A stretch of DNA of 64,000 nt from Gnetum montanum (lineage: Eukaryota; Streptophyta; Gnetopsida; Gnetales; Gnetaceae), in the NCBI GenBank assembly GCA_015680685.1, contig MNCI01034664.1, positions 772,068 through 836,067 of the forward strand, in the 5' to 3' direction. The notes below the pieces were generated by a model, which was not told the origin of the DNA, did not search any database, and saw nothing but the letters and a program-made list of their open reading frames with translations. This document shows, piece by piece, positions 22,615-35,400 of the stretch; the stretch's first letter is position 1; the number at the start of each line of letters is the position of its first letter. The position numbers and the translations under genes were made by a program.

Positions 22615-24884
22615 CATAGCTAAACGGTTGAGCATGGCTAGAATTAATAAATGGAAGGTTGGGATCCTTGCATGTTGGAAATATTGGGACCTAGTCATAC
22701 TTACCTTGTTGGGGTTCACACACTTGATTAGAGTTGACATAGTGGGGCAAGTTATAAGATGTGGTTAATTTATAAGGAGTTGATCTACTATGGTACTTGC
22801 GACTGTAAGGTGGTATGCAAGGATCAACATGTCTACCCATGTGGCTATATTCATTGGGATCCATGGTTGTTGGAGTATTGAGCGATGGCCCTAATAACGT
22901 AACATGAGGCATTGGGTTCGAAGAGGAAGATGCACCATAGTGTTGGACTTGTGCTGAGTTGGTGGATATAGTGGTTTCTGAACTATGGTATCCCTTTCTA
23001 CAGTCATGTCTAAAGAAGGGATGCTTATGATGTTGTGGAGGATTCCCACTGCTATTGACAATAGAAGTACAAGTAATGTTTGTGGGTTGATGCTATGATG
23101 AAAATCCTTTGGGCATAATTGGTGGTGACGTAGAAGGAGGTAAAGGATGAGAATTTTGAAATTGAGAAGAAGTGTAAGGTACATGAGGTGCGACCTTGTC
23201 AGAGAGGATATGGGTGGATAGTATTGAGAAGAATAGTAATAATGTGGTGAGGTAGAAGATGTTGACCCAGTTGGGGAAACAAGATGTTGAACTTGATAAG
23301 CACTTAGGTTCAAATGGTATGAAGGGTGTAACCAGTTTGGGGATGGCCTCCCTCATGACTGGGATTGTTGCCATTGTGATTGAACACAATCTTTCTACAC
23401 GAACTCTAGATGTAACATTCTTCCCCAATGCTCATGTAAATGTGACAAGATTGGGCATTGGCCTTGGGATGATCGTACATGCAAATGTTACATTGATATG
23501 TATGATTGACAGTTAAGTTCTTATTCTCTTCAACCCTTCTTTTCGATCATCTAAAGGTGTTTTGTCTTATTTCTTGGGTTTTCATAACTCTATCTCCAAT
23601 AATGTTGGCATATTCTCCACATTTTTTATGTATCCATTCCATCATCCTATTGATCTTTGCCTCAACTTCATCTAGTGATTGTTGCATTAGCAAAGGTAGA
23701 AATGGTTGCACTTTCTCAAGGTGAGTTGATTTTTCCTCTTTATGGTTATGGACCTTTTTTAATTCAAGATTTTGGTCCCATTGAGAGTTTTCAACATTCT
23801 CCCATTTAGCCATTTCTCCTTCTTCTTTTGCTACCTATTTAATAAGCTCTTGGAGTTGATGGGTTCGTAGCTCGTATAGTTGACCTTGGGCATACATCCC
23901 TAGGGTTTCCCTTGTTTCATTACAGAGCCCATCAATAATGTGGTACATTAGCCTTTCCTTGGAGAACTCATGGCCTAGGCAGTTGTTTAACAATGCATAA
24001 TATCTTGCTAAGACCATGTCCAAGGGTTCATGTTGTGCTTTTTTCCACTCTTGGATTTGTCTCCTCAAGGATGACACTTTCGCATAGGTTTGATATCTTT
24101 CATTAAATATTTCTATCATTGTTGGCCAACGTCGAATTGATTTTGGTTTTAGGAACCTATACCATACTTTTGCATGGCTAACGAGTGTCATAGGAAAGAG
24201 CTTAAGTTTTTTCCATTCATTATCAATGTTGTTCCATGCATAGGCATTATAGAAGGCTTGTAAATGTTGTTGTGGATCTAATTCATAGTCTCCTAAGAAC
24301 TTAGGAAAGTTGTTTAAATCAAGCCTAGGTAGACTGCTTTCCTTGCAATGCTTGTGGGATATTCGAATGGCCTCTTGTATAGGAATTAGGCTCTTAGTGG
24401 CTAGCATGGGTTCATCATCACTAAGTGGGTTGTGATTTTGTGCATTGGGACGATGTTGTCCTTGTTCATGTTGGCGTTCTCAATTTTCTTTGTGAGCTCG
24501 ATTTCTAGTTCTACACTGATCCCTTGAAAGATAGTCATCCATGTCACAATTTGATGTTGAAGGAGTAGAGGAAGAGAAGGAACTGTAAAACTGGTGATGA
24601 CTTTTGTGAGTCTTCCAATCATCCCCAAATAAGTTCTTGTTAGTTATTAAGAATGTCCTAGGCCTTTCGGGCCTCCTTGTCCTATGGGATGTCTCATCCT
24701 TACTAAAGGTGTCAGAGTTGGATGATGAAAGTCTTTGAGTATCATTGGGGTGTTCATGAACATAGGGGATTCCTGCATAAGGTTGACTACTCCAAACTTT
24801 ATCTTCATCATCATATAATTTTTTGGTTCTCCAATGAATTGCCTTACTCATTGTGGCGTTAGCATAATCTTGTGAGAGAGACAT
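22615..24884 (-). pseudogene. Gag of B-
   Basis: Gag starts MSLSQDYANATMSKAIHWRT at 24884; the B+ gag starts alike at 62100. One frame holds to about 23470 with three stops (near 24480, 23835 and 23547; two look like CGA-to-TGA). Blocks in order: Ser/Arg-rich N-terminus; core LPRLDLNNFPKFLGDYELDP; KLKLFPMTLVSHAKVWYR; MYHIIDGLCNETRETLGMYA; a coiled segment EVEAKINRMMEWIHKKCGEY; and the zinc knuckle CNICMYDHPK (23492 downward). A one-base deletion near 23465 shifts the frame inside the knuckle, so the Pro/Tyr-rich tail (23.3-22.6 kb) is out of frame. The tail ends in an SYGGYPP block next to noncoding DNA. Confidence 0.85.
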
Positions 24885-25002
24885 TGTTGTGAGTGGTGTG
24901 TGACTTAATTGAATTGAATTTAATTTATTTTCTAAAGGATATATCATTAATACTCGTTATAGTGATCTTGTATGATATAACTAATGTAAATAACTAACAC
25001 TG

Positions 25003-25020
25003 TCCCCAGCAACGGTGCCA
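25003..25020 (-). other. Primer-binding site of B-
   Basis: The minus strand reads TGGCACCGTTGCTGGGGA, two CpG transitions away from the B+ tRNA-Asp-type site. Confidence 0.8.
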
Positions 25021-25021
25021 A

Positions 25022-25823
25022 TGATGAGGGACGAGGTACCCCTACACTCAACCATATGAATATGAGCATTTCACGCACAATTCAGTCGAACTTCACAGAT
25101 GGGCTAATTGTGGTATCTAGATAGTTACTCGCTAATCACAGTTTGCTGTCTTCCCACTTGGACTAGTATTTGCTTTATCATGTATGGTTTAGTCCAGAGT
25201 GAGGTGTATGACGTGGCCTCTAACCTAGTGCTACTCCTGGAGGTAATGGAAAATAACTTGAATTAAGCTAGGAGGAAAAGGGAGAGAGAATCTAAGCTAG
25301 CTTAAGTGTGATAAGAATAAATTCCTTAACCATATGTACACATCTTGGACCTCGTGCACGACTACTACTAGGATTACCAAGCGCAAATCCTAGGTACTTT
25401 ACTAGGTTACCAAGTAGTTACACTTAAATGCTCATGATTAAGTCGTACTTATTCCACGCTTAAGGAGTTTAGGGTGAAGAGATATTAACTATGAAAACAA
25501 TAAATAACAATAACAATTAAATGATTAAACTAAGTGAATGCTACAATGATGAAGTAATCTTGATCTTTATTTCTGGTCATGTGCGTGTCCAAGTACATCA
25601 CACTCAAATAAAGGTGCTGTACAATTACAATCATCACATTGCGAGCATGCACTAGGAGAAGGGTTGAGAAAGACTAAAAAATGAAAACTAATTTCTAACT
25701 AAAAACTTACTTTCATTGTGCACCTAAGGTGTATTTATAGGCCTGCATAGGAGCCATGATATCACGAGCCAGGCCACGATCTCACGTACGTGATATTGTA
25801 ACCCAATGAATCACGATTCATCA
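25022..25823 (-). repeat. 5' LTR of B-
   Basis: 802 bases; ends at the TTCATCA/GTAGC junction. It contains two or three units of a minus-strand CTTGGTAATCC-type repeat (25365-25420) and a minus-strand AATAAA near 25560-25570. Confidence 0.88.
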
Positions 25824-25828
25824 GTAGC

Positions 25829-26384
25829 CAAGTGTGAATTTGAATCTTATGATTGTAGGACTACTTATTATAACTGATTTAAAATTTGTTCATCATAAGT
25901 GATCTTAAATAAATAGATTAATTCACATATCTTAGTTTAAATGTGGCTAGAACTATGAACTAGATCTTAGAGATACAATAGCATTTATTAAATGATTAAA
26001 TTTGGCTCCTGTTACGTCTTTGATAGTCTTTGTTTCCCTCAATAACTTGAAAGTAGGAACAACATTCACACCTAATTGATTGGCCAAAGGCCAAGAACAG
26101 TAGTTATAAATCAATATTTTATGAAATTTTTTTTGACCTATACTCGATTTTCCATAATTGCATTGGTGTAATATGCTAATTAGGTTATTAATTTCAAGGG
26201 AAGGAAGAGGATCAGAAACCCAATTGTCATGGTTGCAACATGCATGTACTCATAATGCAATTGAATAGTGTGAGTACATGATCAAAACATGACCTTGTAG
26301 TACTCACTCTCAAACTACGAAACCACTACCACTCACATATAGCTCGCAATGTAAACTTTAGCATTCTAGATAACTCTCTTCCTT
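25829..26384. other. AT-rich spacer with dispersed repeat
   Basis: No gene is seen. 26226-26300 carries a diverged copy of the ACATGCATGTACT...ACATGACCTTGTAGT unit that flanks A-. Confidence 0.4.
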
Positions 26385-27200
26385 TTGGTAGCATCAAATT
26401 ACAAGCAATTGTTCTATTCTGGAAGGTCTGGGTGCCTACTGATAGGGACTACAAGAGGGTGCTAGGCACATATGCTAGTGGTTTACCTAGACCTTGCTTT
26501 TGGATGACCCTCTACCATTCAAAAGCCAAAATCTCCAAGAAATTATTTGTAATTGATAGGTCTTAATGACTTCTAGTTGATCTACAACCTTCTGAATGAC
26601 CCTCTTCCTTCCAGTAGCTTCAAATTACAAGCAATTGTTCCTTTTCGAATGGTTTAGGTCCTTTCGATTAAGACTCTGGGAGGGTGTGAGTCACGTTCCA
26701 TCATAGATCATATAGATTTGCAATCAAATGACCTACTACCTTCTAGTAGCCATAATATCGGAGCAACTATTCCCTCCTAGAAGGCCTACATACCTTTCGG
26801 TATGGACTACAAGAGGGTGCTAGTCGCATTTCCTCACACATCAGCTAGACTTGCAACCAAATGGTCCTCTACCTTCCGAAAGTCACAATATCAGAGCAAT
26901 TATTTCATATCGAAAGGTCTAAGTGCCTTTCGATATGGACTGCAGGAGGATGCTAGGCACACGTGTGCATAGTTTACCTAGACCTTACTTCTAGATGATT
27001 GCCTACATTTAGAAGCCATAATCTCCAAGAAATTATTTGCAACTAGAGGGTTTGAGTGTCTTCCAGATGATCTTTAGCCTTTCAAATGATCCTTTGCCTT
27101 CCAGATGATCTTTACCCACAATATTAGAGCAATTGTTTTCTATCGAAAGGTCTGGGTGCCTTCTAGTAAGGACTGCGAGGGGATGCAAGTCGCATTAACC
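26385..27200. repeat. Diverged tandem array with hairpin-forming units
   Basis: About seven degenerate units of 90-140 bases begin near 26385, 26505, 26605, 26728, 26868, 27000 and 27090. Shared pieces are AATATC-AGAGCAATTATTTC and a GGACTACAAGAGGGTGCTAG block. Several units contain short inverted arms, best at 26912-26934 where TCGAAAGG and CCTTTCGA flank eight bases. No coding potential is seen. Confidence 0.6.
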
Positions 27201-28081
27201 TTGCAACCTAAAACAAGGAAAATTTGGAACACAATGCATCAAATTGCAACTCACATGTCACCATAGACTATCTTTGCAGGCTGCAAGAACATGTAGATCA
27301 CATGTTGTTTTGCAAAGTGCATGAAGTTATGAGTCGCAACCAAATCATAGCCTGAAACAAAGACGTCCCAAACATAGTGCATTCAATTATGACTCACATG
27401 TTCTCACACTTTGGAGATAGTGCATGCTACTGCAATGCAGATGTCATCACAATCTATGCCCACGGGTTGTGAGATCATGCAAATTGCAGTTTGAATTAAG
27501 ACTGTGATGACATGCAAGATGCATTATGATGCATCATTGGATTGTAATACCCTATGTTTCACATGGTATCACAATATAAATATGCGAGGATAGTGCAACA
27601 CACATGTTATCGAAAATTAATTAAAAATAGTAACTTTTAGATTGGAAATTAATATTTTATATCTTTCAATACTAGCTATTTATTTCAAGCATATTTTTAA
27701 AGATTGTTTTTTAATCATGACTAGTATACTTGTCTTAACAGATGAGCCACAATGAAGGATGAGTTATGAGAGATCAAAAATGTTATAATAATTAAAATTG
27801 AATATATATAGAATATCAAATAGCCCACCTTGATAGAAAACATTACAGACAATTTATTACACATACTTTTACAAAAATGAGAAAGATATCAAAATCATGT
27901 ACAAAATCATGGAATAGATGCATTTACAACATAATAGCATTAGAAAAATGGAATGCACAATGGACAATGACTATAATCAAATTAGTTACATCACATAATA
28001 TAATTGGACCATGTTCACTGCAATTCTCATTCAACATATGTTGTATATACATGTTTCTTGAAACTTAATGAACTTTGAGAA
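27201..28081. other. Spacer, no recognised gene
   Basis: AT-rich. 27230-27600 contains further ACATG/TGCAA-rich degenerate repeat units; the rest holds nothing recognised. Confidence 0.35.
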
Positions 28082-30390
28082 AACTTAGAATTTCCCATAT
28101 CATGGTCTTTTGATACACTAAAACATAATCAGAATTGAAATTCAACTTTTTACGAAGTACTAAGTGATGCATAAATATTATTGTATACATTTCACAATCA
28201 TATCAATTTTCTTGTTTTGGAAGACCATCAACAGTAATTACATTTCATTTTGAAGCTACTTAATTTCTATTTCCCTTGATTTCAATGACATCATCAAAGA
28301 AAAAAGATTTACCATCAAATAAATAGTTAATAAAATTCAGCATCAATTTCCTAACTGCTGCAAGATGTTGTGAAGAAGGCATTGAAGCATACACCAAAAT
28401 TTTATATGTCAATATGTCAACAACAACAAGAACCAAATGCCCACTAGTGTTCAAAGGAAGGCAAAAGAATATGTGTCCAGATTGCAAGAACTCATTCCAA
28501 CATGTTTTATCTTTAAGCTCTTTAACAATATCTATTTTTATGATAAGATCATCAACTTCTTCTTCAACATACATACCACTTTCAACATTTACGATATGTC
28601 TTTTGCTACTTTTCTTTGATCTATGTCTCAAGCGGTTCTTCTAAGAAACTTGCATCTTAGTCTCAAAGGACTTCACATAACATTGAAACATAGTGTTGAA
28701 GATGAAATATTTTATATTCTAAAATTTATGAGAATCATAGAGAGACTTTTGAAGTTCCTTCAAGCGCATGATGTAGACATCTATGATGTTATCTTTTAGC
28801 CATTCTTTCCACCCTTTTTTATATAAAGTCTTATAAGAGAATCTTGTAGCAACATATGGGGCAAATGATGTCCTCACAAGTTCTTTATTGTCAAGTAGAT
28901 TAGAAACAAGCAACTACATCACTCTGTCAATTATTGCACAGTCATCAAATGGTGTTTTGAAATCAACATTAGCATCAACTGCAAGGTGGAAAAATTAGAA
29001 AATAAACTCATATTGCATTTTATAATTATAGCTTCATAGATATAAAACAATAACAATAACATTTTACAAAAACACTCACCTTGATAGAAGCACTAAACAT
29101 AACAAATGCAACAACAATAACAAGTTCAGTTACTAGTTTCTTTCTAGAAATTCTTCGTCTCATGAATTATTTGTTCTTTGTTGTACTCAATAGAAACAAA
29201 TAATCTCTTGGCTACTTTGGATATACCCATATTATTCAAATTTGTTACACACATTAACATTAAGAACATTCAAAAAGAAGCTTTCAAAAATAATATAGAT
29301 TTAAAGAAATAAAGAAAATGTACAACATCGTACCATTATTAGGGTCTTCTATGATGTTGCTTCTATTAGGGTGAATGTTTTTGGCCATCAAAACATTCCT
29401 TAACACACATATTTCAGTATTTAGTGCTGTAATTTCATCACCAAATTTCTTATTTTAGACAATAAACTTGTCCATGCAATTGTTTTCGTTGGCCACAAAA
29501 TTCTCTATTTTTTTCTCTTATGTGCTCTCTTCCAATAATCGAGATTTGTCAAATTTCAACTCCTTCACAATATTTCAAAGTGTTGCATTGCTTTTGGAAT
29601 ATTGACGTAATGTCTTGATCACATTATTTAACTTGTCTTCGATTGCTTTCAGAAAACATTTGTCGTAATGGCACACATCTTGCATAGAAGGTTTCTCATC
29701 TTCTTTCACATGAGATGATCATTCAAGCTTCTCGGACAACGATGCATTTCTGAAAATGCTATGATGGTTTAGCTTCACTATATCTTGAAATTGTATAGGA
29801 ATAAATTGTATGTTATGTTTTTGTAATAATTTGCTTGCTATAATTGGAAAGCTAAGAGACTCTTTAACATCATGAAGCTACCATGCCCTTCTACACCTCC
29901 ACATCTTAGATAGTATGGTCACTAGGACATCAAAAGAAGACCTTTCTTGTTATCCAATGCCCACATGAGTAAAATTGCATTATTAAAAATCTTAACTTTG
30001 ATTGGTTTTACCAGAAATAAAGTCCATTGCATAAATTTGGAGAGCAATAGTAACTCCAGATAGTAATTTGGGCTGTTATCTCTTTTATCAAATTTTTGGG
30101 TATAGTGAATTAAGTGATTTTCACTTTTCTTCCACAATTGTTCTTTGATAGCTAGCTCATTGCTGCATGGAACTTGTATGATATTGGCAACATCATTTAC
30201 GTTGAAGGTGAAACTTTGACCTTGTATAGTAGTTTGCAAAGTATTTACCCCATTTGAGACACCATTAATCAACTATTCATAAAAATTGGAAACAACATTT
30301 CTATCATAGTAGTCTTCCATTGTCATCCAATTATAAAGTCCAATTCTCTTTAATCTTTTAGAAAAGATATAGACATTTTTGGCAACTCCA
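28082..30390 (-). pseudogene. Ulp1/C48 peptidase-type transposon gene, broken
   Basis: Three parts are visible. (1) 30390-29922: WMTMEDYYDRNVVSNFYE and IQGQSFTFNVNDVANIIQVP fit the putative plant transposon protein (Transposase_32) pattern. (2) 29600-29335: a Lys/Glu/Asn-rich coiled segment ending at a GTACGA donor-like site. (3) About 28984-28082, after a CCACCTTGCAG acceptor-like site: a C48 (Ulp1/SENP) domain in one frame, with WLKDNIIDVYIMRL, then the His region GHLVLVVVD (normally HW), and after stops the Cys region GLPKQEN-stop-YDCEMYT (normally Q-N-x-x-D-C-G). At least six stops lie within the domain. Ulp1 peptidases cleave SUMO-type ubiquitin-like proteins; transposon-borne forms occur in Mutator-like and CACTA elements. 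The aspartate after the His region reads Ala (VYASMP). The carrier transposon type is not established. Confidence 0.65.
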
Positions 30391-31600
30391 AAATAATTTC
30401 AACATTACGTTCACAAACTAAGGCAATAGCTACAATTTCAAAAATTAAATAGCATTTAAAATATCATAACATAAATTAATATATTTTTGAAATAATTACA
30501 ATTCAAAAAGAAAAACTACTCACATGGAAGATCTCTTTGGTTGTTGCCTTTAGCTTTTACCACACTCATGATTGGATATAACTTTGACAACAATTAGCCA
30601 ACTATAGCTATGTTGCATTAAAAATTAATATTATTGGCACGTTAGAAATAGTGCTATAAGACTATGAGTAGCAGTTCACTTGTAGACATACTACTACCAG
30701 ATTGCAAGGCACAATTCTCTTAGTTCTCTTGTAATTAGAAATCGAATCAAAAAATAAAAAAAGCAGTGTCATGCAAGGTGCAAGTCTCTCACAATTGAAA
30801 AATTGAGAAATAAAAAACAAGTATCATAAAACTACATGTCATAGGGTGGTTGTAGTTTGAATAGAGCCCAACAAATAGTGCCATGAAACCACATTTAGCA
30901 ATGTGGTTGCAATCTTCTATAAAAATAAATATAAAACTATAGCATCATGCAAGTTGCAGTGAATTGCATGTTTTATATTTGAATCACATGCCACATAGAC
31001 TCGCACTACATAAAAATATCAAATGCGAGATGCATTCTATTGCATACTTAAAAAGAATTTTAAATAAAAATGTGCAAAATATATAACCTTGCATGGCGAA
31101 AAAAACCTTAACCCTATACCCAAACAAGCAAGTGAACAAATGTTTATAATTTGGTTGGATGCCTATTTTGAAAAAAAATAAAATAAAATAAAGCAAGGCA
31201 CATAAAACATTTGCTTACCGAACATGCGGGAGCAAAGCAGACCATAGCTAAGCACAACGAGAGAGTGGTGGTAGGACAGAGCAACAATAGGAGAGCATAG
31301 TGGAAGTAGCAAAGCACAATGGCAGGAGCAGCCGAGCACAACGGCAGTAGAGGAACAGGAGCAGGACGAAAGGCGAGAGCAGGGTGGGCAGGAGAACGTG
31401 CACAAATTTTCTAAACTATTGCAAATGAGACACGTGATTGAAAATATAGTTTATGTTTTTCTAATATAAATTTTTATCCATGCATGATGTGAAGCCATGC
31501 CCATGGCTATCGATAGATGCAAATCCATCCACTATGGCATGTATGCCATCATACATGCACATAAGTCATTCATGGCCTAATGTGAACAAAAAATAACCTT
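30391..31600. other. Spacer with dispersed and low-complexity repeats
   Basis: 30610-31045 holds degenerate ATGCAAG/TTGCAGT-rich units like those flanking A-. 31240-31400 is a purine-rich low-complexity tract (AGCAAAGCACAA and AGGAGCAG variants). No supported gene. Confidence 0.4.
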
Positions 31601-32197
31601 TGCCGACTTTGCCGAACCAGTGAGAAAGGTTGTTGGACACGAAATTTAGGTTAAATATTTGACTATCGACTTTCTGCTAGGCCCTCCATTATTTTCAAAA
31701 ACAAAATTCATTATTGTTTCAAGGAGGATCGTGTGAGTCATGGCGGAACCTTTGACTTGTCCCAAACTTGATTTCGGTATGACCCAAACTTGGCCCTTTG
31801 GCCTTCGGTTACCAAAGTAGCCCTTTCGTGTGTTTGTTTATTCATTCGTACGCCCCTGCTTTTCTGTGGTCTGTGCCATGCCAATGCCATGAAGTTTGAT
31901 TGCTCGCTGGCCACTTAACAATGAAGCGAAGTTTCTAGTAAGATTCACAGCAGGAGAAGATGAGTAAGATTTTAATGCACAATGCAGAACAAGGCAAAAA
32001 TTCAAAAAAGGCAGGAGGAATAATAGGAGGCAAGGCGAATATTTTAATGTATCCGTACAGATCCAGACAAAATTTTATTCAAAATTATAAAGCACGTGCC
32101 CACTGCCAATTTAATGCGCTTCTTACGTGCTCCCGAATCCAACTCAAACAGAATCCCGAATCTGCAATGCATAGCATTCTACGGTGTTCGAATAAGC
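31601..32197 (+). other. Upstream region of the receptor kinase
   Basis: Noncoding and less AT-rich than the spacers; presumed to include the distal promoter. No specific cis element is claimed. Confidence 0.4.
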
Positions 32198-32207
32198 ATA
32201 AATATAG
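32198..32207 (+). promoter_or_regulatory. Probable TATA box of the receptor kinase
   Basis: ATAAATATAG lies about 218 bases before the ATG, leaving room for a leader of roughly 190 bases. No other strong TATA match is closer. Confidence 0.45.
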
Positions 32208-32424
32208 CTGTTGACTATTCATACGTACATCGTCCGCAGGTAACCTTTCGCTTGCGATTTGACCCATCAAGCATCGTTCATACTCTACCGTTGCGGAACA
32301 AAATTAAAATTGACATCCACATCGACCATGACCTTGCGCAATTTCGTCCATTAAATTTAGATCCTGTTTACTCCTCGGTGCGTTTCTTTCTGCATTCGGA
32401 TGTATTTGGTCTGAGACACACAGC

Positions 32425-35400
32425 ATGGATTCTGTAGCAGGAATAAGGAGGGCTTTCATGTTGCTGCTATTTGCATTTTGTTACTGTGTTTTTGCCTTTG
32501 CCTTTACCACTGCCTACGCTGCTTCTCCTTCTCATCATCATCATGCACGGACTCGGACTCAGGCTGACACTGCTCTCACTGATGTAAAAGCACTGATTGA
32601 ATTCAAGAAAAGCATCAGCATTGATCCATTTGACACTCTTGCAGACTGGAACCAGAATGCTCCCACTGCGGCATGCAACTGGACGGGGATCACTTGCTCT
32701 ACCCAGCATCATCCTGGCCGTGTTGTGCATATTGCTCTGGAAAATGCTGCAATGGTAGGAACCATTTCTCCTTACCTTGGTAATCTGTCATTTTTACAGG
32801 TGCTTGATCTTGCAAACAATTCTTTCTCTGGAGAGATACCATCGTCCATTGGCAAACTGCACAGCCTCAAAGTCTTGGATCTCTGCTACAACCATCTGGA
32901 TGGCCCAATTCCCTCTGCCATTGGCAACCTCTCCTCTCTGCTGCAACTTGGTCTCTGTATGAATGCGCTGACTAGGGAAATTCCTCCCTCTTTCGCTGGC
33001 CTCGCCAATCTCAAAGAACTGAATCTCTATTGGAATTTGCTGACAGGGTATATTCCTCCCTTCATAGCAGTACTGGGAAAGCTCCAGTTTCTTGATTTCT
33101 CTCGGAACAAGTTTGAAGGTCCCATTCCTCAAGCACTTGGGAACCTGTCTTCTCTACGGCATCTTGATGTATCAGATAATCCATTGAGCGGTTCATTTTC
33201 AGTTCCTTGCTCTCTTGCAAAACTCCCCCATCTGAATACCCTGGATGCTGAGCAAACCAATATAGGTGGAAAATTTCCCTTGTGCCTAACCAACCTCACT
33301 TCCCTAGTAAACTTGAATCTGTCCAAAAACAGCCTAGTCGGAACGATTCCATCAGCGTTGGGAAGACTCCGTAATTTGGAGAGTTTAGCACTTGCAGAGA
33401 ACTTCTTTACAGGCAGATTTCCAGAGCCACTCAGCAATATTTCTTCTTCCTTGAAAAAGTTGTTATTATCTTTTAACAATTTGCATGGTTCTCTTCCAAC
33501 TTGGATCAGCAGCTTTCAAAGGCTACAATTCTTGGGTTTGGCGGGTAACAACTTCTCTGGCCCAATCTCAGATTCATGGAGCAATGCCACAAGACTTCAA
33601 GTACTGGATTTAAATACAAATTTCCTGACAGGAACCATTCCCTCCAGCTTTGGCAAATTCTCAAAGATTTCCGTACTGGCGTTAAACACAAATTACCTTA
33701 CAAGCGGGGTAAGGAAACCGGGTGAGCCAATTCCTTTATTCACATCTCTCTCAAATTTATCTGAATTAACAGTATTTCGCATATTAGAAAACTACCTATC
33801 TGGTAGCTTACCTTCAAATATCGGAAACTTCTGGCCAAAACTGCAACAACTCCTGCTCAGTCACAATTTAATCTCAGGCAAGATTCCTAGCAGCGCTGGA
33901 AATTTCTCCTCTCTCTATAGCCTTGACATGAATTACAATATGCTAGATGGCACCATTCCTTCCCACCTAGCAAACATGAAATCTATACAGAAACTTTATC
34001 TCTGTTATAACAGATTGCATGGGAAGATACCCTCTGAAATATCGATCATGAACAAGACCCTTGCCTACCTTGACCTTTCTGCCAATAGATTGTCAGGTTC
34101 CATCCCAAGAAGCATGGGCGACCTTGTAAATCTCCGTGAGCTTTCTTTGGCAAGGAATCTTTTGAGCGGCAGAATTCCTGCAGAGTTGGGAAAATGCAAT
34201 TCTCTTGAATCGCTGGTTCTGTCAGAAAACCAACTCTGGGGAACTATACCGCCGGAAGTCGCTGGGCTGAGAAATATTATATTCAAATTTGATCTTTCAC
34301 GAAATCGTCTGCGTGGGATAGTGCCTGCAGAGATTGGAGGCCTTCAAATGGCTCAGTACATCAATCTTGCTGGTAATCAACTCTCTGGAAACATTGGAGG
34401 TTATATGCAAAACTGGTTGGATGCCAGACAAGTTAATTTGTCTTTCAATAATTTTAGCGGCAGCATGCAGGATTCATTTGACAACAAGCTGACGCAGCTT
34501 CAAAGCTTAGATCTGTCCTACAATGCTTTCATGGGATCTGTTCCAGAGACTCTGTTGAACCTCTCACACCTTCATTACTTGAATCTCTCCTACAACTTGT
34601 TTTCCGGGGAAATTTCATGTCTGGAGTTTGGTCAGGGAGCATCGAGGCTAAGCTATAGGAATTTAACATTCAGAGGAAATTCTAAAATATGTGGACATTG
34701 CCTGGGTCTCCCTGTGTGCCATGGATTCTCCGCACGCCATCATTCTCATTCTCAGAGGAACCGCAGAATTCTGAAGATTGTTCTTATAGCTACCAGCTCT
34801 ACTGCAGTTTTTCTACTGTTTTGCATTTGGATTTTTTTCAATTTTAAGAAAGCTAGGTTACCCAGAGGAAAGACCGTGTGGTTTCGCAGTCAATTTCCAA
34901 AGATATCCCTGGCAGAATTAGAGACCGCAACCAACAATTTCAGTTCTGCAAATGTGGTCGGTGAAAGCCGCCATGGAACGGTTTACAGAGGTGTTTTGAG
35001 ATCCAGCAAAACAGTAGCTATAAAATGCTTCTCCTGCTCAGATAGGGGAACACGAGAGAAAATTTTCAAGAGAGAATGCAAGATCCTGCAAAACCTTAGG
35101 CATAGAAACATTGTGAAGATCATCACAGTAGTTTGGTCAGATAATCTAAAGGCAATAGTTATGCCTTTCATGAACAATGGTAGTCTTCACAACCTTCTTC
35201 ATGGCAGACAAGCTGGGACAGTGGTACCTTTGAATTTGAGTAGCAGGCTCCAAATACTGAAAGAATTAGCTTTTGGTCTGAGCTACCTGCATCATGATTG
35301 CACTCCAAAGATTATTCATTGTGATGTAAAACCAGAGAATGTTCTGCTGGACGATGAAAGGACCGTTAAACTCTCAGATTTTGGCATTGCTCGGCTCATT

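Larger units (their letters stand above)
19731..25823 (-). mobile_element. Gypsy element B-, gag-only (TR-GAG-like)
   Basis: A complete 6.1-kb minus-strand LTR element. Perfect 5-bp target duplication GTAGC at 19726-19730 and 25824-25828. LTRs are 25022-25823 (5') and 19731-20564 (3'), with TGATGAG and TTCATCA ends, and a PBS at 25003-25020. It encodes only Gag (24884-22615); the Gag end block is followed by T-rich noncoding DNA, the conserved 3' motif, a short third-ORF start and the polypurine context. Protease, RT, RNase H and integrase are absent. This matches the published category of terminal-repeat retrotransposons with a GAG domain, which must be mobilised by other elements. Confidence 0.9.

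Noticed and set aside
26385-27200. Possible CRISPR-like array
   Set aside because: Units are diverged, unequal in length and without identical repeats or spacers; the context is a plant genome.
31163-31405. Open frames rich in Cys/Ser/Leu on the minus strand
   Set aside because: They read through a low-complexity AGCAAAGCACAA/AGGAGCAG tract; compositional artefact.
32467-34286. Several open frames on the minus strand opposite the receptor kinase
   Set aside because: They are shadows of the LRR repeats; no start context or family motifs.
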